From positions 1-64,000 of the forward strand of contig JAEXAS010000018.1 of assembly GCA_023458095.1 (NCBI GenBank): DNA of 64,000 bases, read 5' to 3'. Under the pieces are notes generated by a model. It was not told the DNA's origin, searched no databases, and worked only from the letters and a program-made list of their open reading frames with translations. Made by a program: the position numbers and the translations under genes. The DNA is from Actinomycetes bacterium (lineage in GTDB: Bacteria; Actinomycetota; Actinomycetes; Propionibacteriales; Propionibacteriaceae). Shown piece by piece: positions 24,047 through 33,407 of the stretch (within the stretch, counting starts at the first letter, position 1; each line of letters starts with the position of its first letter).

Positions 24047-27000
24047 TCAGCGACGAACCTTGCGGGCGAGCCGCGCGGTCCGGGTCGTGCTGTGGTAACC
24101 CGACTTGGACACGATGACGCGCAGACTGATCGTCTTGCCTTGCAGGGCGCGTCCCAAGGCCAAGCTGGACGTGGTCGCCTTGGCGATGGCCCGCCCGTTG
24201 GCATACCAGCGGTAACTGCGGTGAGTCCCTGCAGGGCTCACCCCGCTGACCTTGGCCGTGAGTCGTGAACCCACTCGTGTCGAACCGACAATCTTCACCG
24301 AGGCGACGGCGATCCGGCCTTTGGCCACCGCTGCGGTTGGCGCCGAGGAGCACACCGCGGAGCTATAACCGGCCAATGCCCCGGTGACCTTCACAGTGAT
24401 GCGCTTGCCCGCCATGGTCGAGGCAACCGTCAATCGAGTGCCGGTGGCCCGAGAGATCGCGGCACCGTTGGCATACCACTGGTAGCTCAGCCGCACCCCG
24501 CCGGGTGTCCAGCCCGAGGTCCGAGCCGACAGCACGGAGCCGACGCGGGCCGTCCCCGAGATCACCACCGGACCGGCAGAGATCGCTCCGGCGGAGACGG
24601 GGAAGGTCTTGGCCGAGGTTCGCGACGTGGTCTGGTAGCCATCCTGGGCTGCGGTGATCGTCACGCTGATCCTCTTGCCGACCAGGTTCGCCGGAAGAGT
24701 CAGGGTGTTGGCCGTGGCTCCGGCAAGATCGACGCCGTCAGCCGCCCACTGATAACTGAAGTGGACGCCAGCAACGACGGGTTCCCAGTTGCCGGCTTGC
24801 GCGGCCAGGGTTTCGCCGACCTGAGGCACCCCGGACACCGTCGGATCTGGCGCCTGACCGAAGGCCACCGGCCCCGGAGTAGGCGCTGTGGTGAAGGTGC
24901 TGACTGGGGAGTAGGTGACTCCGCCGTAGGGGTTCTTCACCTCGAGGTACCAACTGTGGCTGCCTTCGCTGAGGTTCGACCAGGTGGTCTGAACCGTGCT
25001 CGGCGAATCGACTTCGGCGGGACTGCCGATCACCGAGTCGGTCAGGACCTCGGCACTGAAGGAGTCGGTGGCCAGGGTCTTCTCCGGCGCACTCAACCCG
25101 AAGGCGGAGTACGGAATCGCGAACTCCTGGGTACGTCCGGCCAGGCTGGAGGCATCAGAGTCGAAGTCGTTCAGGGACGGCGAGTAGGTGCGCACGATGA
25201 TTTGGCCCTTGTTGTCGGCACCGCCGGTGTTGTCGAAGTGCAGCAGGCGCAGGTAGCCCTGCCCCCCTTCGGCCAGACCCTGGTAGTCGAACAGCATGCT
25301 GTAGACCGTGCGATCACTGACTCCGTCGCCGTTGTCATCGATGGCGTCGGTGCGGGTGTAGGCATCGTGATAGTGCCCCGACAGCACCATGATCACGTTC
25401 GGATTGGGCTTCACGACCTGATCGAAGATCGCGGTCGGAATCGGGCCCCGGCCACCGGTGGTCTGCAGGTTCTCGTGCAGGTCGATGATCACCTTGCGTT
25501 CGGGGTACTTCGCGATCACCGAGTTCATCCAGTCGTACTCCGGCTGCTGAGCACCCCAGCCCATGGCCAGCACCAGCAGATCCACCCCATTGGCCGAGAT
25601 CAGGTCGTACTGGCCGCGGAACTGGCCCTTCGCGTCCAGGTAAGCCCCGCCGAACCAGGGGTTGGCGGAGTAGCGGCTCACCGGGAAGGTCTGGTTCATC
25701 ACCGAGTAGTCCTCGGCTAGATGTCCGACGTCGTGGTTTCCGGCCAGCAGCGAGTACGGCACCTTGGCGTCATCGAAGATCTTGTAGGCGGCTGAGGCAT
25801 TCGCCCACTGATTCATCCCGGTGCAGCCAATGCCGGGGCAGGCGGCCAGGCCGGTATGTCCGTCCGGATCGTCGGCAGCATCACTGGCGGCCCCGGTCTC
25901 CCACAGGCTCGGATCGGACTTGTCGATCACGTCGCCGGTGTGGATCACGTACTGCAGATTCAGATTGTCACGCTGATTGGTCAGGAAGTTGTTGATCGCC
26001 AACTGGTTGCGGAAGTAGTCCTTGCCGCTGCTGCGCAGGTCGTAGTTGGCGTTGTAGTACTGGGTATCGGTCTCCCAGCCGAGGGTGAAGTCGTACTGGC
26101 TGCGCGGGGTGGCGGCAGCGTTGTAGTCGATCACGCTGGAATCGCGGGTGCTGGTTCCCACCGTGGTGTAGCCGGCCGAGTGTTGAATCAACACCGTCAC
26201 CGCGCGGTTGGCGTTGACGTGGTCACCGGCCGCAACAAGTCCACTCAGGGTGAAGCTGGTGGAGCGCCCCGCCGTGGTCAGTTGTTGATCGACCTGCTCC
26301 CAGGCATTGGTGGTCGTGTTGAGCACCGACATCACGATCCGGGCGTCGCTGTTGGCAGAGCCCTTCCAGTTCAGCCGCACCTTGTAGTCGCTGCCCGCAT
26401 CGGCCGGGATGGCGACGGTGAACAGTTGATAGGGGAACTCGGTGGACGACGCGATGCTGGCGTCCAGGCCATCGGTGGTGGTGAGTTTGGCCAACTCTGC
26501 AGCCGAGAGAGCCTCGGCCTTGCTGCGGTCAGTGGCGGAGGTGTCGTTGGTCACGCCACGAGCGACGCTCACCCCGTCCGCAGTGGTCAGCCGGTAGCCC
26601 TTTTTGAAGGCGACCTGGAGCCGGTCACCGTCGGCACCGGTCGCCTTCGCGGTGAGCGTCACGCTGTCACCGGTGAGACTGCCTGCATCGGCCGGCGTGG
26701 TTGCGGAGATGGTCGGGTGCTCGTCAACGGTACTGAAGTTGACGGTCTTGGTCGCTTTGTTGCCGCGGACGTCGAGGGCAGTGAACACCGCCGTGTGGTC
26801 GCCTGGGGCCAGGTCCAGCGATGAGGTGGCAAAGGGCAGGGTGATCGCTTTCCCGTCCAGGGTTGCGGCGAGCGTGGCCACCCCGGAGCCGTCGCGGTCC
26901 CCGGCCTTCGGATCGGTCGCGGTGGCGTCCACGGTGATGGCGCCGCGCAGGGTGCCTGAGCCCAAGGCGCTGCTGATCTGCGGAGCGGTGTTGTCCACGA

Positions 27001-29362
27001 TCACGGTGCGGGTGATGGTGTCGGCTCCCGAGGTGGCGGTGACGGTGTGGGCGCCGTCGGCAGAGTCGGGGGTGTGCCACATCTGGGCCAGCGAGTTGAA
27101 GGCGTCGTCCGGCACGGTGAAGGTCAGGTCGTAGTAGACCGGAGTCGTGGAACTGTCGCCCATCGATACCAGCGCGGTGGGTGCGGCACAGGTAACCGTT
27201 TGCGGCGCTGTGCCCGCCACGGCTGCCGGCTCCAGCGCCGTCGCGCACGCTGTCGGACGCAGCGCTCGGCCGTCGGAGAGCACCAGACGGGCGTTGCTGA
27301 ACTTGAAGTCGTCGTTGTTCTCAGCGGCGTCGGGTCGTGGCCAGGCCTTGGTGCCGGCGACCACCGAGACCGTCACCGTATTGCCCTTGGTCACTGCGGT
27401 AACCGGCACGGCGGCGGTGATGGTGCTGGTGTTGGCGTAGGTGCCGTCCTTGAAGACGGTCAACACATTGTCCGGGAAGGCATCACCTGTGCTGGGCAGT
27501 GCCTTGCCGCTGCCCAGCACGATCCCGTTCTGGAAGAAGGTGTCGGTGGCGGTCACATCGAGGGCGAGAGTGGGGGCCGCCTCCACGGCCGGAGCGACCG
27601 CTGTGAGAGTGGTGGAGTCCAGCGCCACCGAAAGCCCTCCGGTGCCGCTCGCTGCGGTGCCTGAGATGCGGGTGTCACCGGAGACGTATTGCTGGTCGGC
27701 GAGGTTGAGCCGCACCGGATCGGCGGCATTGGCGTTGATCGTCTTGCGGATCGGCCCCAGGGTCGCGGTGTGGGTTCCGTCGCTGACGGTGAAGGTGTAG
27801 TCGATCCAAGCCTTGCCGATCAGATCGACCGATTTGATGGTCGAGCTGTACTGGCCGGGCGAGGTGCTGGTCAGGTTGGTGTTCACCGCACCGGAGTTCA
27901 CATTGTCGATGGTGGTGAGGGTGACGGTCTTGACCTGCCCCAGACCGTCACCGACGCTGGCCAGATCGTCGACGACCGATACTCCCAGGGCCAAGTCGCC
28001 GGCGTCGGCGGCCAGGTCGGGACTGCCGGTCAGATCGGTGAGCACCGGGGCGATGGTGTCCGGGGTCGGGGTGGACAACGCGGCCGGCACCTGGTCGGCG
28101 CTCACCGCGCCGGGGGTGAAGCCGCGCGCGCCCAGGGCGGTCTGGGTGACGCCGCCGTCCGCAGCGGCGGCGAAGTGGAAGCCGGTCACTGCGGCGGCTT
28201 CGGCTGCACCCCCAGAAAGCACGGCGAGGTTGTAGTACGCCTTGTCGATGATGACGCCGGTATTGGTCTGGATCTGCAATCCGCGTGCACCGCTGTTGGA
28301 CATGCCCCCGGTGAGGATTTCGACCAGTTGCGTCCCGGACTGCAGCGAAGTGTTGTAGTAGCCGTTGAAGCTGTCCGCGGTGAGTGAGCTGTTGGCGCTG
28401 TTCTTGATCCACAGCACCAGCGTTCCGCCCGGCTGAATCACAGGATCGGCGGGGGTGGCCGGCCACAGCGCCACCGAACTGTTGGTCAGATCGGCGTTCG
28501 GGTACAGATAGGCGATGGTGTAGTCACCGAAGTTGATCGGGACGTTCGTGGAGTTGTAGACCTCGATGAACTCATAGCCATCCGATCCACCCACATTGGC
28601 CGTGTTCGGAGCGACCTCGGTGATCTGCAAAATCGGGGTCGTCGCGCCGGGGTCGACCGGAGTCGGCGTCGGGGTCTCTGTGGGCGTCGGCGTCGGTGTG
28701 GGGGTCTCTGTGGGCGTCGGCGTCGGCGTCGGGGTCTCTGTAGGCGTCGGCGTCGGAGTCTCTGTAGGAGTCGGCGTCGGCGTGACCGTCGGGGTCGGCG
28801 TCGGGGTCGGCGTGGACTGTCCACCGGATCGGGCGGCATTGGTCGACTCGGGCGCAACCATGCCCGGGGTCGGGGTCTGCTGCGCGGCCCACACCGGCGC
28901 GATGAAGGTTCCCGGCTCGGTGGGGACGGCGAAGTTTGCCGAGAGGTCGAGGCCGACATCGGTTGCCTTGTAGAAGGACTGGGCGGCGATCGTGCGGTCG
29001 GCATTGACCAGCCGCAGGGCGCGGTTGCCGGAGTTGGCCATTCCGGACTGCCCACTCACGTGGACGACCGGGACGCTGGCATCGACGCCGTAGTGGGCCC
29101 GGAAGTCAGCGTCAGTGAACAGCGTGGTGTCCGGGCCGGTCACACCGTCACCGCTGGTGTACTGCAGCCAGAAGGCAACCGCTGCGTGGGCCGGGATGAC
29201 CGTGTTCTCCGGGATGGTCAGCACAGTGAGCTCGCTGGCATCGGTGTTGGAAGCGACCCAGTACGCCAACTTCTGCCCGGTCGTAGTCAGGTTGATATCC
29301 GCGTCGGTGGTGTTGGCCAGTTCGAAGAACTCGAAGTTGTCCTGCGTGGGCGGCGTCGGCAT
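24047..29362 (-). CDS. Secreted lamin-tail domain / metallophosphoesterase protein, C-terminal part of a frameshifted gene
   Basis: The downstream 1,771 codons of one large gene that is broken by a frameshift near 29355 (see 29148-30089). In order: the rest of a second lamin-tail domain; a Pro-Thr-Glu linker (28661-28815); a further lamin-tail domain (ILQITEVAPNTANVGGSDGYEF); beta-rich Ig-like segments; a calcineurin-like phosphoesterase domain with VIHTGDVID, LAGNHD and LSGHYHDAY around residues 1090-1330; and three or four C-terminal repeats of about 85 aa (YQWYANG...GKRITVKVTG). The stated ATG is merely the first in this frame; the natural protein starts at 30089. It is probably extracellular, perhaps a surface nucleotidase or phosphodiesterase, but the substrate is unknown. 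Confidence 0.75.
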   Translation of the reverse strand: MPTPPTQDNFEFFELANTTDADINLTTTGQKLAYWVASNTDASELTVLTIPENTVIPAHAAVAFWLQYTSGDGVTGPDTTLFTDADFRAHYGVDASVPVVHVSGQSGMANSGNRALRLVNADRTIAAQSFYKATDVGLDLSANFAVPTEPGTFIAPVWAAQQTPTPGMVAPESTNAARSGGQSTPTPTPTPTVTPTPTPTETPTPTPTETPTPTPTPTETPTPTPTPTETPTPTPVDPGATTPILQITEVAPNTANVGGSDGYEFIEVYNSTNVPINFGDYTIAYLYPNADLTNSSVALWPATPADPVIQPGGTLVLWIKNSANSSLTADSFNGYYNTSLQSGTQLVEILTGGMSNSGARGLQIQTNTGVIIDKAYYNLAVLSGGAAEAAAVTGFHFAAAADGGVTQTALGARGFTPGAVSADQVPAALSTPTPDTIAPVLTDLTGSPDLAADAGDLALGVSVVDDLASVGDGLGQVKTVTLTTIDNVNSGAVNTNLTSTSPGQYSSTIKSVDLIGKAWIDYTFTVSDGTHTATLGPIRKTINANAADPVRLNLADQQYVSGDTRISGTAASGTGGLSVALDSTTLTAVAPAVEAAPTLALDVTATDTFFQNGIVLGSGKALPSTGDAFPDNVLTVFKDGTYANTSTITAAVPVTAVTKGNTVTVSVVAGTKAWPRPDAAENNDDFKFSNARLVLSDGRALRPTACATALEPAAVAGTAPQTVTCAAPTALVSMGDSSTTPVYYDLTFTVPDDAFNSLAQMWHTPDSADGAHTVTATSGADTITRTVIVDNTAPQISSALGSGTLRGAITVDATATDPKAGDRDGSGVATLAATLDGKAITLPFATSSLDLAPGDHTAVFTALDVRGNKATKTVNFSTVDEHPTISATTPADAGSLTGDSVTLTAKATGADGDRLQVAFKKGYRLTTADGVSVARGVTNDTSATDRSKAEALSAAELAKLTTTDGLDASIASSTEFPYQLFTVAIPADAGSDYKVRLNWKGSANSDARIVMSVLNTTTNAWEQVDQQLTTAGRSTSFTLSGLVAAGDHVNANRAVTVLIQHSAGYTTVGTSTRDSSVIDYNAAATPRSQYDFTLGWETDTQYYNANYDLRSSGKDYFRNQLAINNFLTNQRDNLNLQYVIHTGDVIDKSDPSLWETGAASDAADDPDGHTGLAACPGIGCTGMNQWANASAAYKIFDDAKVPYSLLAGNHDVGHLAEDYSVMNQTFPVSRYSANPWFGGAYLDAKGQFRGQYDLISANGVDLLVLAMGWGAQQPEYDWMNSVIAKYPERKVIIDLHENLQTTGGRGPIPTAIFDQVVKPNPNVIMVLSGHYHDAYTRTDAIDDNGDGVSDRTVYSMLFDYQGLAEGGQGYLRLLHFDNTGGADNKGQIIVRTYSPSLNDFDSDASSLAGRTQEFAIPYSAFGLSAPEKTLATDSFSAEVLTDSVIGSPAEVDSPSTVQTTWSNLSEGSHSWYLEVKNPYGGVTYSPVSTFTTAPTPGPVAFGQAPDPTVSGVPQVGETLAAQAGNWEPVVAGVHFSYQWAADGVDLAGATANTLTLPANLVGKRISVTITAAQDGYQTTSRTSAKTFPVSAGAISAGPVVISGTARVGSVLSARTSGWTPGGVRLSYQWYANGAAISRATGTRLTVASTMAGKRITVKVTGALAGYSSAVCSSAPTAAVAKGRIAVASVKIVGSTRVGSRLTAKVSGVSPAGTHRSYRWYANGRAIAKATTSSLALGRALQGKTISLRVIVSKSGYHSTTRTARLARKVRR
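28661..28815 (-). repeat. Pro-Thr-Glu minisatellite within the surface protein gene
   Basis: Imperfect tandem units of about 30 bases (built on GGGGTCTCTGTGGGCGTCGG on the + strand) encode PTPTPTPTE repeats forming an extended linker after the second lamin-tail domain. Units vary in length by multiples of six bases, as expected for slippage. Confidence 0.8.
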
Positions 29363-30089
29363 TGTCCGGGTTGATTTCAGAGATGAACAGCGGTGGTGCC
29401 GCCACAGTGGCCGGATCGGGCGCGGCGAGCCCCAATTGAGCGCTGCTCACAAAGCCCGGCGTAGCCATGGCGTTGGCCGAGGTCAGGGGCACCGACAGTG
29501 AGTCGGGGCTGGCCGGGCCGAAGTTGGCCGACATCTCCAGGCTCGCCGAACCCGAGGTGACGAAGGAATGACTGATCTCCGTGGTGCCCTGCATGATCCG
29601 CACGCCATTGTTGGCGCTGTTGCTCAGGCCGGCGCTCTTCGCGGCGATCGCGTAGTTCAGACCGGAAACCCCGTAGTGGGCCTCGAAGGTCGCCTGCGGG
29701 ACGAGCGCCGCCGCGTAAGAGATGGCGGCCACCATGGTGCCGTGGGCCGGGACGACGACATTGCGGTCCAGGGCGAGGTTGCTGCCCGGATTCGTCGCAT
29801 AGTCACTGTCGGTGCCTGTGAAGTAGCTCAGGGTCACCCCGGCGACCCCCAGGTCGATCGGCGCATCGGTGGTGTTGGCCACCTCGATGAACTCGTAGGC
29901 ATCGCCGGTTCCGATGTTGGCGGTGTCCAACTGCATCTCACTGACGATCAGGGACTGCGGCGACAGCGCAGTGCTCTCAGCGAAGGCCGGAACGCTGGGG
30001 TTGAGCCCAGCAAGGAGGGCCGAAGCCACCATGACGAACAGGAAGCGCGAGCCCATCCCGCGCTTTGCACCAAACAAGGATTCAGACAC
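29148..30089 (-). CDS. N-terminal part of the frameshifted lamin-tail/metallophosphoesterase gene (signal peptide and first domains)
   Basis: The start is GTG 30089, eight bases after AGAGGGGC. A signal peptide (hydrophobic FLFVMVASALLAGL, cleavage likely after PAFA) leads into a lamin-tail domain (LIVSEMQLDTANIGTGDAYEF) and the start of a second one (LFISEINPDNADA). After about 29355 the frame turns into Arg/His-rich nonsense and stops at 29148. The continuation TQDNFEFFELANTTDA is found one frame over at 29350 and below. Removing a single C in GACGCCGCCCACG (minus strand) restores one continuous protein of about 2,010 aa. Either the gene is mutated or the base is a sequencing or assembly error. 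Confidence 0.75.
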   Translation of the reverse strand: MSESLFGAKRGMGSRFLFVMVASALLAGLNPSVPAFAESTALSPQSLIVSEMQLDTANIGTGDAYEFIEVANTTDAPIDLGVAGVTLSYFTGTDSDYATNPGSNLALDRNVVVPAHGTMVAAISYAAALVPQATFEAHYGVSGLNYAIAAKSAGLSNSANNGVRIMQGTTEISHSFVTSGSASLEMSANFGPASPDSLSVPLTSANAMATPGFVSSAQLGLAAPDPATVAAPPLFISEINPDNADAAHAGQLRVLRTGQHHRRGYQPDYDRAEVGVLGRFQHRCQRAHCADHPGEHGHPGPRSGCLLAAVHQR

Positions 30090-30278
30090 CAATTGCCCCT
30101 CTGAACAGCGGTTATGCCGTCGTCAAGCTAGAGGGCACAGGTGGCTGATTGGTGAACGTGATGAGGCGCGCTGGCGGCGCCTTCGGGGCGATTGCTGCTC
30201 AGCCAGGGGCGGGAGGTCTACTCAGCCCGGTCCCCCGATTTGGCTAGCTCGCCGTCGACAAACTCAGGCGGGCGTGAG

Positions 30279-32834
30279 TCAGCGCGCCCGACGGATCAGC
30301 GCGATCCAGGTGGCGATCAGGTAGACCATGAACCAGCCGCCCAGCATGGCCATGTCCGTCAACCAGGTTCGCCGCGTGGGGACCCACAGGGGGTCCTGGT
30401 TCTTCACCGAGGCGCAGTCCACCACGGTGTGTCGATACTCCGGCTTCTGCGGGTCGGGTTTCGGCAGCCCGGCGTCCTTGGCCTGATCTGCTGCTTCTTT
30501 GTTGGCCTTGTCGGTGGCCTCGCGGGCCTTCTTGTTGACCTCGCGGTCTTCAGTCTGCTTCTTCAGCACTTCGGCGTGACAGGTCATGGTGGCATTCAGG
30601 TCCACCGAGACCGCCTCTGCGGCCATTCCCCACCGGCCCGGCTGCAGCCAGGAGAACTGGGCGACCCCAGCCGAGATCGCGGGCAGGACGCCACCTCCCA
30701 AGACCAGTTGCAGCATCAAGACGATCACCATCAACGGCATCACCTGTTCGGCGGTGGCCACCACGGCCGACAGGAAGAGGCCGAGTACTGCGCAGGTCCA
30801 GGTCATGAGGAAGGAGGCCGCCCACAACTCCGTCCAAATGGAGGTGAAAGCACCCTGTTCGGGATGAGCATTCAGCGCCAAGGCCACCGTGATCAGCAAA
30901 GCAGCCTGAATGGCGCTCACCACTCCCAAAAGCAGCACCTTCGAGGCCAAGTAGGCGCTGGCTCGAACCCCGACGCCCGCCTCATGTTGAAAGATCACCC
31001 GCTCGGTGACCAGTTGGCGCACGCTGGGCACCAACCCCATCGCGACCGAGCCGAAGGCCAAGACCACCAGCAAGGAGCGCGGCTTGGTGACATCGTCGAT
31101 GGACACCGCCGGCAGCAGGCCTTCCGGTGCCCGGACCAGAAGGGTCAGTGCCGCGATGGCGATCGGAAGCGCCACGGTGAACAGCGCCGAATAGGGATCG
31201 GTGAGCATCAACCGTGCCTGCCGCCGCAGCAGGGTGACCGCCTGCGGCAGGAACCACCGACGGGCTGCTCGGGGCTTTCGGCGCGGCGGCGGCGCCTCGA
31301 CGTCAGCCGGTGGTGGTTCTGGGCGTGCATCTGCGAACCGAGCCGCGACCGTGGACGGATCGTCATTGAGGTGGGCGTAGATCGCAGCCCACGAGACAGT
31401 GCCGAGCTGATCGGCAAAATAGGGAACCAGCCCCTGGGGAGGTCCGAAGTAGGCGACGCGTCCACCGGGGGCGAGCAGCAGAACATTGTCGGCTTTGTCG
31501 AGATTGTCGGTGGAGTGGGTGACCACGATGACGGTGCGGCCTTCCGATCCTGGACCCGGGCCGTGGGCCAACTCGGCCAGCATCTCCATCACTTCCAGAT
31601 CGAGATTCGGATCCAATCCGGAAGTCGGCTCGTCCAGGAGCAGCAGGTCGGGTCGAGTGATCAGTTCCGAAGCCACGCTGACGCGTTTACGCTGCCCGCC
31701 GGACAGATTCCGCACCTTCATATGGGCCTGCTCGACCAGACCCAACTCCGCGATCGCCCATTCGGTCGCCTCGCGGCGCTCAGCCCGAGTGGTGTCATCG
31801 GTGAAGCGCAAGGCGGCGGCGTAGCCCAACGCCTGCCGAACCGTGAGTTGACGATGGACCAGATCCTCCTGTGGCACCGTCCCCACTCGGCCGGTGAGTG
31901 AGCGGGCGAACATGGTCATGTCCAGGTCGTTGAACACAATCCTGCCGCCGGTCGGCCTGATCCGTCCGGTGATGGCCTTCAGCAGCGTCGACTTGCCGGC
32001 CCCGGACGGACCGATCACCGCCAGCAGCGAGCACGGCGGCACGCTGAAGGAGACATCATCGAGAAGAAGCTTTCCGCCCCCCGCCGCGTGGCGATCCTGG
32101 ATCCGGTAGCTGAGGTTCGACACCGCCAGAGCAGGCCGATGTTCCGGGTCGTCGGCCTCAGCATCTTCCATCAGGACCAGGCAGTCTTGCTGAACCCGGA
32201 AGAAGGAGTTGCCGAAGCTGAGCACCGCACCGTCGGTCACTTCTTCGCGGAGAATGGCGACGCCGTCGACGAAGGTCCCGTTCGTCGACCGCAGGTCCTC
32301 AACGACAAGCCGTCCCGGCGCAATCACGGTCACCAGCGCATGGTGAGCGCTCACCGTGGAGTCGGCGAGCACCAGATCGTTGTCAGGCCTGCGGCCGATG
32401 GAAATCGTGATGAGCTCATCATGATCAGCATCCTGATCCCGGACGTCTACCGAGGAGGCGCCCGTGGGCTCGGGCGGCGTCGGGCCCGAACGTGGGTGCA
32501 TATCAAGGGGGGCGGGCTCGGTGCCGTCCGGCTGCAGCAGGAGCACCTCAAGCGCGATTCCGCGCTGCGGATGGCCGAGCATCAGTTCCATACCCGGGTG
32601 AAGGTCAAAGGGCACACCCGCCCCGAGCCGTTCCCCGTCGGAATAGGTGCCATTCTCCGATCCCAGATCGCAACCCATCCAGGCTTTGTCAATCCCGGTC
32701 AGCACCAGATGCTGGGAAGAAACTCGAATACTGCTCAGCGGCAGGTCGGCACCGGGAGCAGTGCCCACCACAAAGGGCCCTTCGTCACCGAGCGGGATGA
32801 TTCGATCCTCAACTCGGATGGCCAAACCAGCCAT
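30279..32834 (-). CDS. FHA-ABC transporter (fused ATPase and permease, Rv1747-like)
   Basis: An 851-aa membrane exporter half-transporter. Two N-terminal FHA phosphothreonine-binding domains (about 8-85 with SSQHLV and GSENGTY; about 125-200 with IGRRPDNDLV and STNGTFVDG) precede an ABC ATPase (Walker A GPSGAGKST near 275, signature LSGGQRKR near 376, Walker B LLLLDEPTSGLDP) and a C-terminal six-helix ABC-2 permease with a long Lys/Glu-rich extracytoplasmic loop near residue 770. This is the layout of mycobacterial Rv1747, whose FHA domains recruit Ser/Thr kinase substrates in cell-envelope export. No kinase gene is adjacent. GGGGAG precedes ATG 32834. Confidence 0.88.
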   Translation of the reverse strand: MAGLAIRVEDRIIPLGDEGPFVVGTAPGADLPLSSIRVSSQHLVLTGIDKAWMGCDLGSENGTYSDGERLGAGVPFDLHPGMELMLGHPQRGIALEVLLLQPDGTEPAPLDMHPRSGPTPPEPTGASSVDVRDQDADHDELITISIGRRPDNDLVLADSTVSAHHALVTVIAPGRLVVEDLRSTNGTFVDGVAILREEVTDGAVLSFGNSFFRVQQDCLVLMEDAEADDPEHRPALAVSNLSYRIQDRHAAGGGKLLLDDVSFSVPPCSLLAVIGPSGAGKSTLLKAITGRIRPTGGRIVFNDLDMTMFARSLTGRVGTVPQEDLVHRQLTVRQALGYAAALRFTDDTTRAERREATEWAIAELGLVEQAHMKVRNLSGGQRKRVSVASELITRPDLLLLDEPTSGLDPNLDLEVMEMLAELAHGPGPGSEGRTVIVVTHSTDNLDKADNVLLLAPGGRVAYFGPPQGLVPYFADQLGTVSWAAIYAHLNDDPSTVAARFADARPEPPPADVEAPPPRRKPRAARRWFLPQAVTLLRRQARLMLTDPYSALFTVALPIAIAALTLLVRAPEGLLPAVSIDDVTKPRSLLVVLAFGSVAMGLVPSVRQLVTERVIFQHEAGVGVRASAYLASKVLLLGVVSAIQAALLITVALALNAHPEQGAFTSIWTELWAASFLMTWTCAVLGLFLSAVVATAEQVMPLMVIVLMLQLVLGGGVLPAISAGVAQFSWLQPGRWGMAAEAVSVDLNATMTCHAEVLKKQTEDREVNKKAREATDKANKEAADQAKDAGLPKPDPQKPEYRHTVVDCASVKNQDPLWVPTRRTWLTDMAMLGGWFMVYLIATWIALIRRAR

Positions 32835-32989
32835 TTTGCCGCTCTCCCCAACGCAGATAGCTAACGCGCTAGTCCCGGGCGCGCCGCCGGCGAAATGCTA
32901 CCGCCTCATCAGGCAGGGAAAAACCTGCCGGTTTCCCTGATTGCGCTGCCGTCCGCGCTGAATCAACCACACTCTGCGGGTTGGCGAGT

Positions 32990-33322
32990 TCAGCGCGACT
33001 CGGGACGGGGCGGGCGTGCCTGGCGCCGCGTCTGCAGAGTTCGCCGCACGACATGCAGGGCGATGCTGATTGCCAAAGCGGCGAACACGGCGGTCGCCAC
33101 ACTCACGTCGGTAAAGATCGCCACCAGGATGGCCACGGGCCAAACCAATCCCGACGCGAGCCTCAACAGGCTCTCCGTCCGGCTGGGCGGGGTGGTGTGC
33201 CGGACCGGGCGCGGCTGCAACACCGGACCGGAAACCACTCCCGGTTGCGGCGCCTCGGTGAAGCTGGGCTGTTCCCAGCGCCATTCTTCAGCGGAATCAG
33301 TCGGCCGCGCGTTGTTGCTCAC
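32990..33322 (-). CDS. Small membrane protein of unknown function
   Basis: A 110-aa protein with a Pro-rich hydrophilic N-terminus (about 48 residues), two adjacent hydrophobic helices (LLRLASGLVWPVAILVAIF and VATAVFAALAISIALHVV) and a basic C-terminus (RRTLQTRRQARPPRPESR), predicted to face the cytoplasm. I do not recognise a family. It lies upstream of the FHA-ABC gene on the same strand, 155 bases away, with an imperfect TCAGGGAAA/TTTCCCTG hairpin in the gap, so it may be a separate unit. It is divergent from lysC. Confidence 0.65.
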   Translation of the reverse strand: MSNNARPTDSAEEWRWEQPSFTEAPQPGVVSGPVLQPRPVRHTTPPSRTESLLRLASGLVWPVAILVAIFTDVSVATAVFAALAISIALHVVRRTLQTRRQARPPRPESR

Positions 33323-33407
33323 CCTCTCAGGCTAGACGGCAGGACCCGACCCGACCACCCGGTGAGCCCAGGAGGCAACCCTGGCTGAAGTCTGGCAAAG
33401 TAGAACG

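Noticed and set aside
28596..28973. Open frame encoding GVGVSVGVGVG repeats on the + strand
   Set aside because: It is the complement of the Pro-Thr-Glu linker repeat of the surface protein gene and has no independent support.
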